DNA from: an uncultured Rhodocyclaceae bacterium
Lineage (GTDB): Bacteria; Pseudomonadota; Gammaproteobacteria; Burkholderiales; Rhodocyclaceae
Direction of reading: 5' to 3'
Assembly: GCA_907163075.1 (NCBI GenBank)
Contig: CAJQTY010000001.1
Span: 62,001-126,000 of the forward strand
Length of the DNA stretch: 64,000 nucleotides
Shown piece after piece: positions 28,234 through 36,870 of this stretch; position 1 is the stretch's first letter; every line of letters begins with the position of its first letter. The notes beneath the pieces were generated by a model. That model had not been told where the DNA came from. It saw only the letters and a program-made list of their open reading frames with translations, and made no database searches. Position numbers and translations under genes: made by a program.

Positions 28234-29037
28234 ATGGCCATCGGCAAACTCATCGACTGGCTGCGCGGAACGGCGAAACAAGCGCCCCTGACCGACGCGC
28301 TGTGGGACGAAACCTTGGCCACGCTGCCCTTCATCGACCGGCTCACCGGCGACGAGAAATCGCGCCTGCGCATGCTCACCGAAGCGTTTCTCGCGGAGAA
28401 GGAATTTACCAGCGCCGGCGGCCTTGAACTCACCGACAGCATGTGCGTCTCGATTGCCACACAAGGCTGCCTGCCGATCCTGAATCTCGGACTGGAAAGC
28501 TACCGCGGCTGGGTCGGCATCGTCATTTATCCCGATGAGTTCATCATCCCGCGCAGTATCGAGGACGAGTTCGGTGTCGTTCATGAATACGACGACATCG
28601 CCTCGGGCGAAGCCTGGGAAGGCGGCCCCTTGCTCGTTTCGTGGCACGACGCGCAGATGGCCGGCGCCGGCTACAACGTCGTCATCCATGAATTCGCGCA
28701 CAAGCTCGACATGCTGAGCGGCGAGGCCAACGGCTGCCCGCCGCTGCCACCCGGCGCGCGCCAGGAGTGGGAAGAAGCGCTGCTCGCCGCCTACGACGAT
28801 TTCTGCGCACGCCTCGACGACGCCGAGGAACGCGGCGAAGACCCGTATGACACCTTCCGGCTCGATCCCTACGCCGCCGAAAGCCTCGGCGAATTCTTCG
28901 CCGTCATGAGCGAGACTTTCTTTGAAACGCCGGAAACGCTGCGCGAAGAATACCCCGCGTTCTATGCTCAACTGTGCCGCTTCTATCGGCAAGACCCGCT
29001 CGGACGATCCAGTTCGCCACCCCGATCAGGGCATTGA
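28234..29037 (+). CDS. mtfA: MtfA-type zinc peptidase
   Basis: 267 aa, matching the MtfA family (about 265 aa). The zinc motif HEFAH occurs in VVIHEFAHKLDMLSG, and a downstream acidic residue in EFFAVMSETFF completes the site. In E. coli MtfA binds the glucose repressor Mlc and acts as an aminopeptidase, tuning the PTS glucose system; no Mlc or PTS gene is in this window, so the target here may differ. The gene follows the EamA gene by 4 nt. Confidence 0.88.
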   Translation: MAIGKLIDWLRGTAKQAPLTDALWDETLATLPFIDRLTGDEKSRLRMLTEAFLAEKEFTSAGGLELTDSMCVSIATQGCLPILNLGLESYRGWVGIVIYPDEFIIPRSIEDEFGVVHEYDDIASGEAWEGGPLLVSWHDAQMAGAGYNVVIHEFAHKLDMLSGEANGCPPLPPGARQEWEEALLAAYDDFCARLDDAEERGEDPYDTFRLDPYAAESLGEFFAVMSETFFETPETLREEYPAFYAQLCRFYRQDPLGRSSSPPRSGH

Positions 29038-29121
29038 CCGGCATCACCCGCCAACGGCCGATCCAGGCGAAAACGTCCGACACTGCGCGGCGAGCCCGAT
29101 TTTCCGTGGATTTGCATTGTC

Positions 29122-29150
29122 TTATGCATAAGGCCCGGTGGTGGTAGAAT
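29122..29150 (+). promoter_or_regulatory. Candidate promoter of the DUF47-pit operon
   Basis: TTATGC (29122-29127) and TAGAAT (29145-29150) are 17 bases apart, with the -10 box 33 bases before the ATG at 29183. The -10 is good, the -35 weak. Small inverted arms TGCAT/ATGCA (29113-29128) overlap the -35 and could be a regulator site; no Pho box match is seen. Confidence 0.4.
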
Positions 29151-29182
29151 TCGCGCGGTTCCCCCACTAGTGAAACGAATTT

Positions 29183-29821
29183 ATGTTTGCGCGTTTTATG
29201 CCCCAAGAGGGCAAGTTCTTCGAGCTCTTCAATGCACATGCGGAACAGGTCGTGCTGGGTAGCGAAGCGCTGGTCGCCTTGCTGTCGGTGCGCAATGATT
29301 CCGACGAAGATGCGGCCACGCAATGCAAGGCCATCGACGTCATCGAGCATCGTGCCGATGAAATTACGCACGAGACGATGCGGCAACTGCATAAGTCCTT
29401 CATCACGCCGCTCGATCGCGAAGAGATTCATCAGCTGATCACCAGCCTCGACAACATTCTCGACCTGATACAGGATGTCGCGCATACGGTGACGCTGTAC
29501 AACGTCCGGCACATCACCACGGAAGCCATCAATCTCAGCGAAATTACCCGCTCCTGCTGCGAACGGGTGCGGACCGCGGTCACCTTGCTGCCGTCAATGG
29601 ACAATGGCCCGGAAATCCTGAAAGTCTGCCACGAGATCGACCAGCTCGAATCGGCCGCCGATCGCGAGATGCGCGGCGCCATGTCCCGCCTGTTCCGTGA
29701 GGAGCCGGATGTCCGCGAGTTGATAAAGTTCAAGGCCATCTACGAACTCCTTGAAACGATAACCGATCGCTGCGAGGATGTGGCGAACATCATCGAAGGC
29801 ATCGTCCTCGAAAATTCGTGA
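29183..29821 (+). CDS. DUF47 (PhoU-like) phosphate transport regulator
   Basis: 212 aa, all-helical, of the DUF47/TIGR00153 family related to PhoU. It opens MFARFMPQEGKFFELFNAHA, a typical start, and carries repeated acidic E/D-rich helices that bind metal in PhoU-like proteins. It is paired 12 nt upstream of a PiT transporter gene, the standard arrangement in which the DUF47 protein controls phosphate uptake or export by Pit. The ribosome site is weak (GTGAAACGAATTT). Confidence 0.88.
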   Translation: MFARFMPQEGKFFELFNAHAEQVVLGSEALVALLSVRNDSDEDAATQCKAIDVIEHRADEITHETMRQLHKSFITPLDREEIHQLITSLDNILDLIQDVAHTVTLYNVRHITTEAINLSEITRSCCERVRTAVTLLPSMDNGPEILKVCHEIDQLESAADREMRGAMSRLFREEPDVRELIKFKAIYELLETITDRCEDVANIIEGIVLENS

Positions 29822-29833
29822 TCGGCGCCGCCA

Positions 29834-30841
29834 ATGGAAACCGCTAACATCAGTCTGGGTATCCTGGCTTTGCTGGTCTTCATGGCGCTTGCTTTCGATT
29901 TCATGAATGGCTTTCATGACGCCGCCAATGCCATCGCCACGGTGGTTTCCACACGCGTAATGAAGCCCCACACGGCCGTGGCCATGGCCGCCATTTGCAA
30001 TGTGGCGGCCATTTTCGTGTTCGAACTCAAGGTCGCAGCGACGGTTGGCAAGGGCACCATCGAGCCTGCGGTCATCGACTACTACGTTGTCTTTGGCGCA
30101 CTCGTCGGCGCCATCGCCTGGAACGTCATCACCTGGTATTACGGCATCCCGTCGTCGTCGTCGCACGCCCTGATTGGCGGCTTGATCGGCGCGGCCATGG
30201 CCAAGGCGGGGCCGGGTTCGCTGATCACTTCGGGAGTCGTCAAGGTGGTCTCGTTCATCCTGATCTCGCCGCTGCTAGGGATGCTGCTCGGTTCGGTGAT
30301 GATGATCGCCGTCTCCTGGATTTTCCGGCGCAGTACGCCGCGTCGCGTCGATACCTGGTCGCGCCGGCTACAGATGATTTCAGCGTCTGCCTACGCGCTG
30401 GGCCACGGCGGCAATGACGCGCAAAAGACGATCGGCATTATCTGGATGTTGCTTCTTTCTGCAGGAATAATGCAAAACGGCGATCCGGTGCCGCTCTGGG
30501 TCGTGATTTCCTGCTATACGGCGATTGGCCTGGGCACGGTTTTCGGCGGTTGGCGGATTATCAAGCTGATGGGACAGAAGATTACCAAGTTGCGTCCCGT
30601 CGGAGGCTTTTGTGCGCAGACGGGAGGGGCCGCCACGCTGTTTTTCGCGACTGCCCTGGGCATTCCCGTGTCAACGACCCATACCATCACCGGTGCCATC
30701 GTCGGAGTAGGCGCCACGAAGCGGCTCTCGGCCGTGCGCTGGGGGCTGGCCGGAACCATTGTCTGGGCGTGGATTCTGACCATTCCCTGCAGTGCCCTGA
30801 TCTCCGCGGTCTTCTGGTACCTCGGCCGCCTCGTCCTCTAA
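29834..30841 (+). CDS. pit: Low-affinity inorganic phosphate transporter, PiT family
   Basis: 335 aa, inner-membrane protein with ten or so hydrophobic segments and the two PiT signature repeats, DFMNGFHDAANAIATVVSTR near the N-terminus and ALGHGGNDAQKTIGI in the second half, plus SHALIGG and STTHTITGAIVGVG. It moves metal-phosphate with protons. Its length is that of the compact bacterial PiT form that pairs with DUF47. Polyphosphate-accumulating bacteria rely on Pit for fast phosphate exchange; the presence of ppk1 and ppx nearby fits this. Confidence 0.93.
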   Translation: METANISLGILALLVFMALAFDFMNGFHDAANAIATVVSTRVMKPHTAVAMAAICNVAAIFVFELKVAATVGKGTIEPAVIDYYVVFGALVGAIAWNVITWYYGIPSSSSHALIGGLIGAAMAKAGPGSLITSGVVKVVSFILISPLLGMLLGSVMMIAVSWIFRRSTPRRVDTWSRRLQMISASAYALGHGGNDAQKTIGIIWMLLLSAGIMQNGDPVPLWVVISCYTAIGLGTVFGGWRIIKLMGQKITKLRPVGGFCAQTGGAATLFFATALGIPVSTTHTITGAIVGVGATKRLSAVRWGLAGTIVWAWILTIPCSALISAVFWYLGRLVL

Positions 30842-30961
30842 GAAGAAGCTTAAGGCGGTTGCGCTACTACACCCCGCACCGCGTCGGCGTGCACGCGTTC
30901 TCTGTCGGACTGCGGAACGCCGCGACTCGACTGCGCGGGGGAATATCCCCCGAACGCAATT

Positions 30962-32074
30962 TCAAGCCAGATGCGGCAGCGAAAGGTACTCGCGCGAGCG
31001 CATTTCGGTCAGCCGGCTGACCGTCCGGAAAAACTCGCTGGACTGCGTGCCTTCGGTGTAGAGCTGTTCGGGCTCGCATTCGGCGGTGGCGATCAGCTTG
31101 ACCCGGTGGTCGTAGAGCACGTCCACCAGCCAGGTAAAACGCCGCGCCTCCGACGACATGCTGGCCGACATCTTCGGAATACCCGAGAGCAGCAGCGTAT
31201 GGTAGCCACGAGCCAGCTCGAGATAATCGTTCTGCGAGCGCGGACCGCCGCAGAGCGACTTGAAATCGAACCAGATCACGCCGTTGCCCTGGCGCAGCGT
31301 GGGAATAACGCGCCCCAGCACCTCGACGCTGCCGCCCACTACGCCTTCATCGCCGGCGATGGCCACGAAGTACTCGGCCATTCGCTCGTCGGCCTTGGCG
31401 TCGATCGGGAAATGGAAGATTTCGACGTGTTCGAGGGTGCGCAATCGATAATCGACGCCGGAATCGACCTCAAGGACGTCCACCCTTGACTTGATCAGGG
31501 CAATCGCCGGCAAGAATTGCTCGCGCTGCAAACCGTTCGGATAAAGCCGCTCCGGCGGATAATTCGAAGTCATCACGAAAACGACACCACGCTCGAAAAG
31601 CGCTTCGAGCAGCCGGCGCAGGATCATCGCGTCGGCAATATCCGAGACATGGAACTCATCGAAGCAGACGACCCGGCACTCGGCGGCAATGCGCTCGGCG
31701 ACCTTGGTCAGCGGATCGCTCTCGCCCTTGAAGACGTTCAACTGGCAATGGACGTCCTGCATGAAGGCGTGAAAATGGATGCGCCGCTTGCGCACGTAGG
31801 GCAGCGAATTGTAGAAGCAATCCATCAGAAAACTCTTGCCACGCCCGACACCGCCCCAGAAATATACGCCGCGCGGCACGGCCGGCGGAGAGAATATCCG
31901 GCGCAAGGTTCTGCGGCGCCCAACCTTGAAGGAGAGCAACTGGTAATAGAGCAGTTGCAGCCGTTCTGCCGCGGCACGCTGAGCGGCATCAGCGGTAAAA
32001 CCACGCTCGGCCAGAACGGACTCGTAGGCATCGAGCATGCCGCGTTCGGGAACTTTCAGAATTCTGTGAGGCAT
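30962..32074 (-). CDS. zapE: Cell division ATPase ZapE (AFG1-like)
   Basis: 370 aa. P-loop YFWGGVGRGKSFLMD, Walker B VVCFDEFHVSDIADAM and sensor VMTSNYPPERLYPNGLQR are all of the ZapE/AFG1 family. ZapE is a cytoplasmic ATPase that binds FtsZ and is needed for division under low oxygen or high temperature in E. coli. The gene is single, convergent with pit across 120 bp that contains a GGGGGAATATCCCCC palindrome without a T-tract. Confidence 0.92.
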   Translation of the reverse strand: MPHRILKVPERGMLDAYESVLAERGFTADAAQRAAAERLQLLYYQLLSFKVGRRRTLRRIFSPPAVPRGVYFWGGVGRGKSFLMDCFYNSLPYVRKRRIHFHAFMQDVHCQLNVFKGESDPLTKVAERIAAECRVVCFDEFHVSDIADAMILRRLLEALFERGVVFVMTSNYPPERLYPNGLQREQFLPAIALIKSRVDVLEVDSGVDYRLRTLEHVEIFHFPIDAKADERMAEYFVAIAGDEGVVGGSVEVLGRVIPTLRQGNGVIWFDFKSLCGGPRSQNDYLELARGYHTLLLSGIPKMSASMSSEARRFTWLVDVLYDHRVKLIATAECEPEQLYTEGTQSSEFFRTVSRLTEMRSREYLSLPHLA

Positions 32075-32252
32075 AAGTCATTCTCGTCTGGGCGGAAGAC
32101 ACTTGCTCGGATCTTCCGCCAGGTTATCGTAATGTGGAACCCGCAACGCTGGCCTCTGCAAGAGCCCCGGAGCATCGCGGTGTGATGTTTCGATTCTAAG
32201 ACATCATGACCAAAATGGGCATTCAAATAACGAACAATCTCTATGAATAGTT

Positions 32253-32365
32253 AGGGAGGCGCTGATTTATTCGTCACACCGGCGGAAACCGGTGTCCAGC
32301 TCGTTGATTTTTATGGATTCCGGCGTTCGCCGGAATGACTATTTCTAATTTAATCAGCGTTTCCT
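32253..32365. mobile_element. MITE-like palindromic element
   Basis: 113 bp bounded by near-matching inverted ends, AGGGAGGCGCTGATTTA on the left and the complement of TAATCAGCGTTTCCT on the right. Inside are two perfect hairpins: CACCGG/CCGGTG (32277-32294) and ATTCCGGCG/CGCCGGAAT (32317-32336), the latter sharing the core of the dispersed repeats. It carries no gene and looks like a non-autonomous element or compound REP. The rest of the 473-bp gap 32075-32547 holds no recognised gene. Confidence 0.5.
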
Positions 32366-32547
32366 TAGTGGAAACAGGGTCGGCGAGGGTTCGCCGCAAA
32401 TCCCGACGACATGCCGTCGAATTCAGGCGCCGCCGGCCTCAACAATACCCTTGAGTTTCATCGACTCCTGCCGTTATCGGTAGATCGTCGTTGCCGGAGT
32501 TCGAAGGAGGCCGGCAGCGATGTCACAAAAATTCTAACGAGGGTGCC

Positions 32548-33543
32548 ATGTGCTGCTCAGAGCCGTTGCTGTTCTTCAACTTTCTGGCTGACCGCCAGTT
32601 GAATCCGGGGGCTATTGAACTGAACCCCGGACAGTGCGAGGCGCACGGCTTGTCGTACCTGATTGCCGATGACCGATTTTGTGCGCTTGCAGCAGCTATT
32701 CCCTGTCTCGTCGGCGACGAACTCGCCCAGCGTTTGCCGGCGGAATTGCTACAGGGTCTGCAGGATGCCGGTTGCCGGATGATAGCGAACAAAGCGACTC
32801 ACCGTTCAGACGCAATGACCCGGCCCGTATTGCCGCCCGGCGCCGACTGGCTGGCCGGTGACTGGTATCTCGCCCCGCCGCCCAGAGCATCGGGCAGTCA
32901 CTCGGTGTCGCGGGCACTGTCGCTCAAACTGATGCAAAAGGTCGCGTCGGATGCCGACACCTGGGAAATCGAAGCCATTTTCCGGCAGGGCCCGGTATTG
33001 GCTTATCATCTACTGCGCCTCGTCAATTCTCCGGGCGTCGGCGTCGGCAGACCGATCTCAAGTTTCGCGCAGGCGATTCTCGTTCTCGGCCGCCAGCAAC
33101 TCAAGCGCTGGCTGAACCTGATGCTGTTCGCCGCGAACGGCGACGATTATCGTTCTGCCATGCTGCTGGCGCAGGTTGCGGTTCGCGCGCGCAGCATGGA
33201 ATTGCTGGCCAGAGCGTGCGGACTCGATCGAGCGGCACAGGAACACGCCTTCATGGCCGGAATGTTTTCACTGCTTGGCGTTCTGTTCGGCTTGCCACTG
33301 CCCGAAGTTCTGAAGCCGCTGAAACTAAGCGACTCCTTGACCGATGCCGTGCTCCGCCAGGCAGGCGATCTGGGCCTCCTCATGCACGCCGTCCAATGTG
33401 CCGAGCGCGCTGACGATGCCGGACTGCGCGCATCGCTGGGCGCCCTCAAGCTGTCGATAGCCGACTATAACTCGTTGAATATTGATGCGTACCTGTGGAT
33501 GCAGGACATTATCCGCGACCAACGGGATGGCGAGAATGCCTGA
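32548..33543 (+). CDS. HDOD-domain protein
   Basis: 331 aa from the ATG at 32548, preceded by GAGGGTGCC; an upstream in-frame ATG adds 19 residues without a better site. The HDOD domain (about 125-310) shows LAYHLLRLVNSPGVG and PISSFAQAILVLGRQQLKRWL. HDOD proteins are HD-superfamily proteins without the metal site that act in signalling. The N-terminal 100 residues are not recognised. It overlaps the following GGDEF/EAL gene by 8 nt, so the two are coupled and probably act together. A paralogue sharing this HDOD segment is encoded at 46137. Confidence 0.82.
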   Translation: MCCSEPLLFFNFLADRQLNPGAIELNPGQCEAHGLSYLIADDRFCALAAAIPCLVGDELAQRLPAELLQGLQDAGCRMIANKATHRSDAMTRPVLPPGADWLAGDWYLAPPPRASGSHSVSRALSLKLMQKVASDADTWEIEAIFRQGPVLAYHLLRLVNSPGVGVGRPISSFAQAILVLGRQQLKRWLNLMLFAANGDDYRSAMLLAQVAVRARSMELLARACGLDRAAQEHAFMAGMFSLLGVLFGLPLPEVLKPLKLSDSLTDAVLRQAGDLGLLMHAVQCAERADDAGLRASLGALKLSIADYNSLNIDAYLWMQDIIRDQRDGENA

Positions 33544-35719
33544 TCCGCGCCTCAAGACCTGCCTCGAACTCTGTAGCACCGCATGCCGCCAGGACGGAGA
33601 CGCGCAGACGCAGACGCTCCTTGAACTGCAACGGACACTGCAAGCGCTCGAAAACGAGGAATCCAGACTGCCACTGGCAAGCAGCGAAATTGATTCGGAC
33701 TTCGAAATCTGGAAGCACGAACCGGTGATCACGATGGACCTGGCCGGCTATATCACGGGATGGAACAAGGGCGCGCAGATTCTGTTCGAGTACACCGCGG
33801 ACGAGGCGATTGGCAAGCATATTCTGTTTCTTTACGCCGATGAACCGGCCGACGGCAACACTGCGATCAACGAACTGTTTCTCGATCACGGCAGTCCCCT
33901 GATGGAAGTTCGACATCGCAAGAAATCCGGCGAACCGTTTCGCGCCAATCTCCTGCTCAAACATATCCACGACGAAAACGATGAGCCGGTCGGATTGGCG
34001 GCGCATCTGTTCGAGGTCGCCGATCGCCTGTCGGCCAAAGAAAGGCATCGCCTGCACGCGCGCATTATCGAGGATAGCGAAGAAGGCATCATGATTACCG
34101 ACATCGACAACCGGATAATCTCGGTCAACTCCGCTTTCACGCGCATCACCGGCTATACCGCCAGTGAATCGATCGGTCAAACCCCCGACCTTCTGCGCTC
34201 CGGTGTGCACAGTGCCGATTTTCGCTCGGAAGTGCTTGCGGCAATGCAGGGGGCGGGCGCCTGGCAGGGCGAAATCATCGGCCGACGAAAAAATGGCGAA
34301 CTATTCCCGCAATCGGTCTCGATCGGCGTCGTTCGCGATGCCAACAACAAGATCACGCACTCGTTCTCGGTGTTCTCCGATATCAGCATCCTGCGCGCGA
34401 CCCAGGATCGCATGCAGCAGATCGTCAATTTCGACGCCCTGACCAACCTGCCCAATCGCAAGCTCTTCCATCAACTGGTCGAACAGTCCTTGTCGACCGC
34501 GCGCCGCAATGGTCAGCGTGGCGCCATGCTGGTTATCGACCTTAATCGTTTCGCTTTGGTGAACGATACGCTCGGCCATGACGTCGGCGATCAGTTGCTG
34601 TGCCAGGTCGGCCAGCGTTTTCGCGACGTGCTGCGGGACGAGGACATCCTGGCCCGGTTCGGCGGCGACGAGTTTGTCGTGGCACTGTTCAACATCCAGA
34701 AACGAGAGAACTGCGACCTGGTGGCGGAAAAACTCGTGGAGTCCCTCGAACCGCCTTTTGTGATCGAAACGCATTCCCTGCACATCAGCGCCAGCATCGG
34801 CATCGCCTTGTATCCCGAAGACGGCCTCGGTACGGCCGCCTTGCTGCGCTGCGCGGATGTCGCCTTGAAGCGTGTACAGGGTGACGGCAAGTCCAGTCGC
34901 TTGTACTTCAGCCCGGAAATGAACGCGCGAGCGCAGGAACTATGGCTGCTTGAAGGCGAACTTCGCAAGGCGCTGATCGGCAAGGAACTGTTGCTCCATT
35001 ACCAGCCCAAGGTCAGCCTGCGAAACGGGCGCATGGTCGGCGCGGAGGCACTGATCCGCTGGTCGCATCCAGGGCGCGGCATGATTCCGCCCAAAAACTT
35101 CGTGCCGCTCGCCGAAGAAACCGGCCTGATCTTTGAACTGGGTAGCTGGGTACTCGAGGAAACCTGCCGCCAGATACGAATCTGGCTGGATGCCGGCCTC
35201 GAACTGGTCCCGATCGCCCTCAACATTTCTGCACGGCAGTTTGACAATAAATTGCCGGAACGTCTGCAAGCCGCCATCGAACGGCACGGCGTGCCGTGCG
35301 GATTGCTCAAGCTGGAAATCACCGAGAGCCTGCTCGTCCGTGGGCCGGAAAAGGTCATTCCGCTGATGAACAAACTGGTGGCCTTCGGTTTCGCTTTGGC
35401 GCTTGATGACTTTGGCACCGGCTACTCAAGCCTGGCCTACCTCAAGAAGTTTCCGATCACCACGCTGAAAATTGACCGTACCTTCGTGACCGGCGTTCCG
35501 GGCGACGAAAATGACTGCGCCATCGCTCAGGCCATCGTCACCATGGGCAAACAACTGCGCCACGAAATAGTCGCCGAAGGCGTTGAAACCCTGGCGCAAG
35601 TTACTTTTCTGCGCAAGCTGGGCTGCGACCAGTTGCAGGGTTACCTGTTCAGCCCGCCGGTCGGAGCGAACGAATTCGAAAAAATGCTCAGGGAAAAACG
35701 ACGCCTGCTTCTTGACTGA
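33536..35719 (+). CDS. PAS-PAS-GGDEF-EAL cyclic-di-GMP enzyme
   Basis: 727 aa, cytoplasmic, no membrane segment. Two PAS domains (about 45-165 and 170-295) precede GGDEF (about 310-470) and EAL (about 485-727). The synthase motif is intact, GGDEF at 376-380, with an inhibitory RxxD site (RDED) five residues before it. The phosphodiesterase side has EAL (504-506), ALNIS, EITES, LDDFGTGYSSL, LKIDRTF and VAEGVET, all the catalytic residues. Both activities are therefore possible. The ATG at 33536 lies inside the 3' end of the HDOD gene; an ATG at 33527 is also possible. The PAS ligand is unknown. Confidence 0.92.
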   Translation: MPDPRLKTCLELCSTACRQDGDAQTQTLLELQRTLQALENEESRLPLASSEIDSDFEIWKHEPVITMDLAGYITGWNKGAQILFEYTADEAIGKHILFLYADEPADGNTAINELFLDHGSPLMEVRHRKKSGEPFRANLLLKHIHDENDEPVGLAAHLFEVADRLSAKERHRLHARIIEDSEEGIMITDIDNRIISVNSAFTRITGYTASESIGQTPDLLRSGVHSADFRSEVLAAMQGAGAWQGEIIGRRKNGELFPQSVSIGVVRDANNKITHSFSVFSDISILRATQDRMQQIVNFDALTNLPNRKLFHQLVEQSLSTARRNGQRGAMLVIDLNRFALVNDTLGHDVGDQLLCQVGQRFRDVLRDEDILARFGGDEFVVALFNIQKRENCDLVAEKLVESLEPPFVIETHSLHISASIGIALYPEDGLGTAALLRCADVALKRVQGDGKSSRLYFSPEMNARAQELWLLEGELRKALIGKELLLHYQPKVSLRNGRMVGAEALIRWSHPGRGMIPPKNFVPLAEETGLIFELGSWVLEETCRQIRIWLDAGLELVPIALNISARQFDNKLPERLQAAIERHGVPCGLLKLEITESLLVRGPEKVIPLMNKLVAFGFALALDDFGTGYSSLAYLKKFPITTLKIDRTFVTGVPGDENDCAIAQAIVTMGKQLRHEIVAEGVETLAQVTFLRKLGCDQLQGYLFSPPVGANEFEKMLREKRRLLLD

Positions 35720-35937
35720 GCGGACAATCGGAAGCCTGATCACCATGGCATTCGCCGATGCATTTTTGTCTTTTCGCATATCGCCGAAAAACGGTCGGAC
35801 AGAATAGCTGTCGCACCACCACTGCGCGGCCAAACCTTCATGGGAACGGCTCAAGAACAGCGCCCAAGACGCGCGACGAGCGGCCCGGCGCCGTTGACCG
35901 GTCGCCCGGCCGCCAAAAGCGGATCTGCCGGAGCTCT

Positions 35938-36327
35938 TCAGTTCAGATCGATGGCGTGGCGCTTGAGATCGTCGAGGCTGACGATCTCCAGTGAAGCTTC
36001 ATTGCAGGCATTGAGGACGACACGCGGCGCCTTGCCGGCGTGCATGGCTTCGCGCCAGCGCGCGGCGCACAGGCACCAGCGATCGCCGGCCTGCAGGCCG
36101 GGGAAGTCGAATTCGGGGCGCGGGGTAGACAGATCGTTGCCGCGCGCCTTTGAGAATTCAAGGAAGTCTTCGGTCAACAGCACGCAGACGGTGTGACTGC
36201 CGAGGTCCTCGTAGCTCGTGTTGCAGCAGCCGTCGCGGAAAAATCCGGTCACCGGTTTGCCGCTGCAACTGCCGAGTGGTCCACCCAGCACGTTGCGCTG
36301 GACGCCGCCAAAATCGTCGGCCTTCAT
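35938..36327 (-). CDS. DUF2237 family protein
   Basis: 129 aa from the ATG at 36327, overlapping the iscX stop by 4 nt. It matches the DUF2237 family by NVLGGPLGSCSGKPVTGFFR, the Cys pair in DGCCNTSYEDLGSHTVC and the C-terminal DRWCLCAARWREA. Function unknown. Being the last gene of the isc operon here suggests co-expression with Fe-S assembly, which is context only. Confidence 0.8.
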   Translation of the reverse strand: MKADDFGGVQRNVLGGPLGSCSGKPVTGFFRDGCCNTSYEDLGSHTVCVLLTEDFLEFSKARGNDLSTPRPEFDFPGLQAGDRWCLCAARWREAMHAGKAPRVVLNACNEASLEIVSLDDLKRHAIDLN

Positions 36328-36521
36328 GCCAGTTCGTCGATCCAGGCCTGCTGGATCGCCTCCAGGATTTTCTCGCCGCAATGCTTGGCGTCGTCGTCGA
36401 AATCCGGCAAGGCGATGACCCAGTTCATCAGGTCGACAAAATTGATCTTCAGCGGATCGACTTCGGGATGCGCTTCCGACAACTCGATGGCGAGATCGTT
36501 GATATCCGTCCATTTCATCAT
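36324..36521 (-). CDS. iscX: Fe-S assembly protein IscX
   Basis: 65 aa, the usual size of IscX. It is acidic and starts MKWTDINDLAIELSEAHPEVDP, the family signature; WVIALPDFDDD is also typical. IscX binds IscS and iron and tunes cluster assembly, acting much like frataxin. Two adjacent ATGs (36521, 36518) follow AGGAG; the second has the better spacing. It sits directly after fdx as in most isc operons. Confidence 0.92.
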   Translation of the reverse strand: MMKWTDINDLAIELSEAHPEVDPLKINFVDLMNWVIALPDFDDDAKHCGEKILEAIQQAWIDELA

Positions 36522-36528
36522 GCGACTC

Positions 36529-36870
36529 CTAGCGCTTGCCTTCCTTGGTCATGTTGATCGAGTAACGCGGAATCTCGATCACCAGCGGCGTTTCAGTCAC
36601 GATGGTCTGACACGACAGGCGGGAATTCGGTTCCAGCCCCCAGGCCTTGTCGAGCAGGTCGTCCTCAAGTTCCTCGGAAGGCTCCAGCGTGTTGAAGCCC
36701 TCGCGCACGATGACGTGACAGGTAGTGCAGGCGCAGGACATTTCGCAGGCGTGCTCGATGGCGATGCCGTTTTCCAGGAGATTCTGACACAGCGACTCCC
36801 CTGCCCTGGCTTCGATTACCGTGCCCTCCGGGCAAAGCTCGATGTGCGGCAGAACGATGATTTGTGTCAT
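36529..36870 (-). CDS. fdx: [2Fe-2S] ferredoxin of the ISC system
   Basis: 113 aa. Cluster ligands are C42, C48, C51 and C87, exactly the spacing of E. coli Fdx; C46 is the additional cysteine also found in that family. It supplies electrons for cluster building on IscU. The start overlaps the hscA stop (ATGA), and iscX follows after 7 nt. Confidence 0.93.
   Translation of the reverse strand: MTQIIVLPHIELCPEGTVIEARAGESLCQNLLENGIAIEHACEMSCACTTCHVIVREGFNTLEPSEELEDDLLDKAWGLEPNSRLSCQTIVTETPLVIEIPRYSINMTKEGKR

Noticed and set aside
30935-30952. GGGGGAATATCCCCC palindrome between pit and zapE as a terminator
   Set aside because: Short stem and no T-tract; could be chance in GC-rich DNA.
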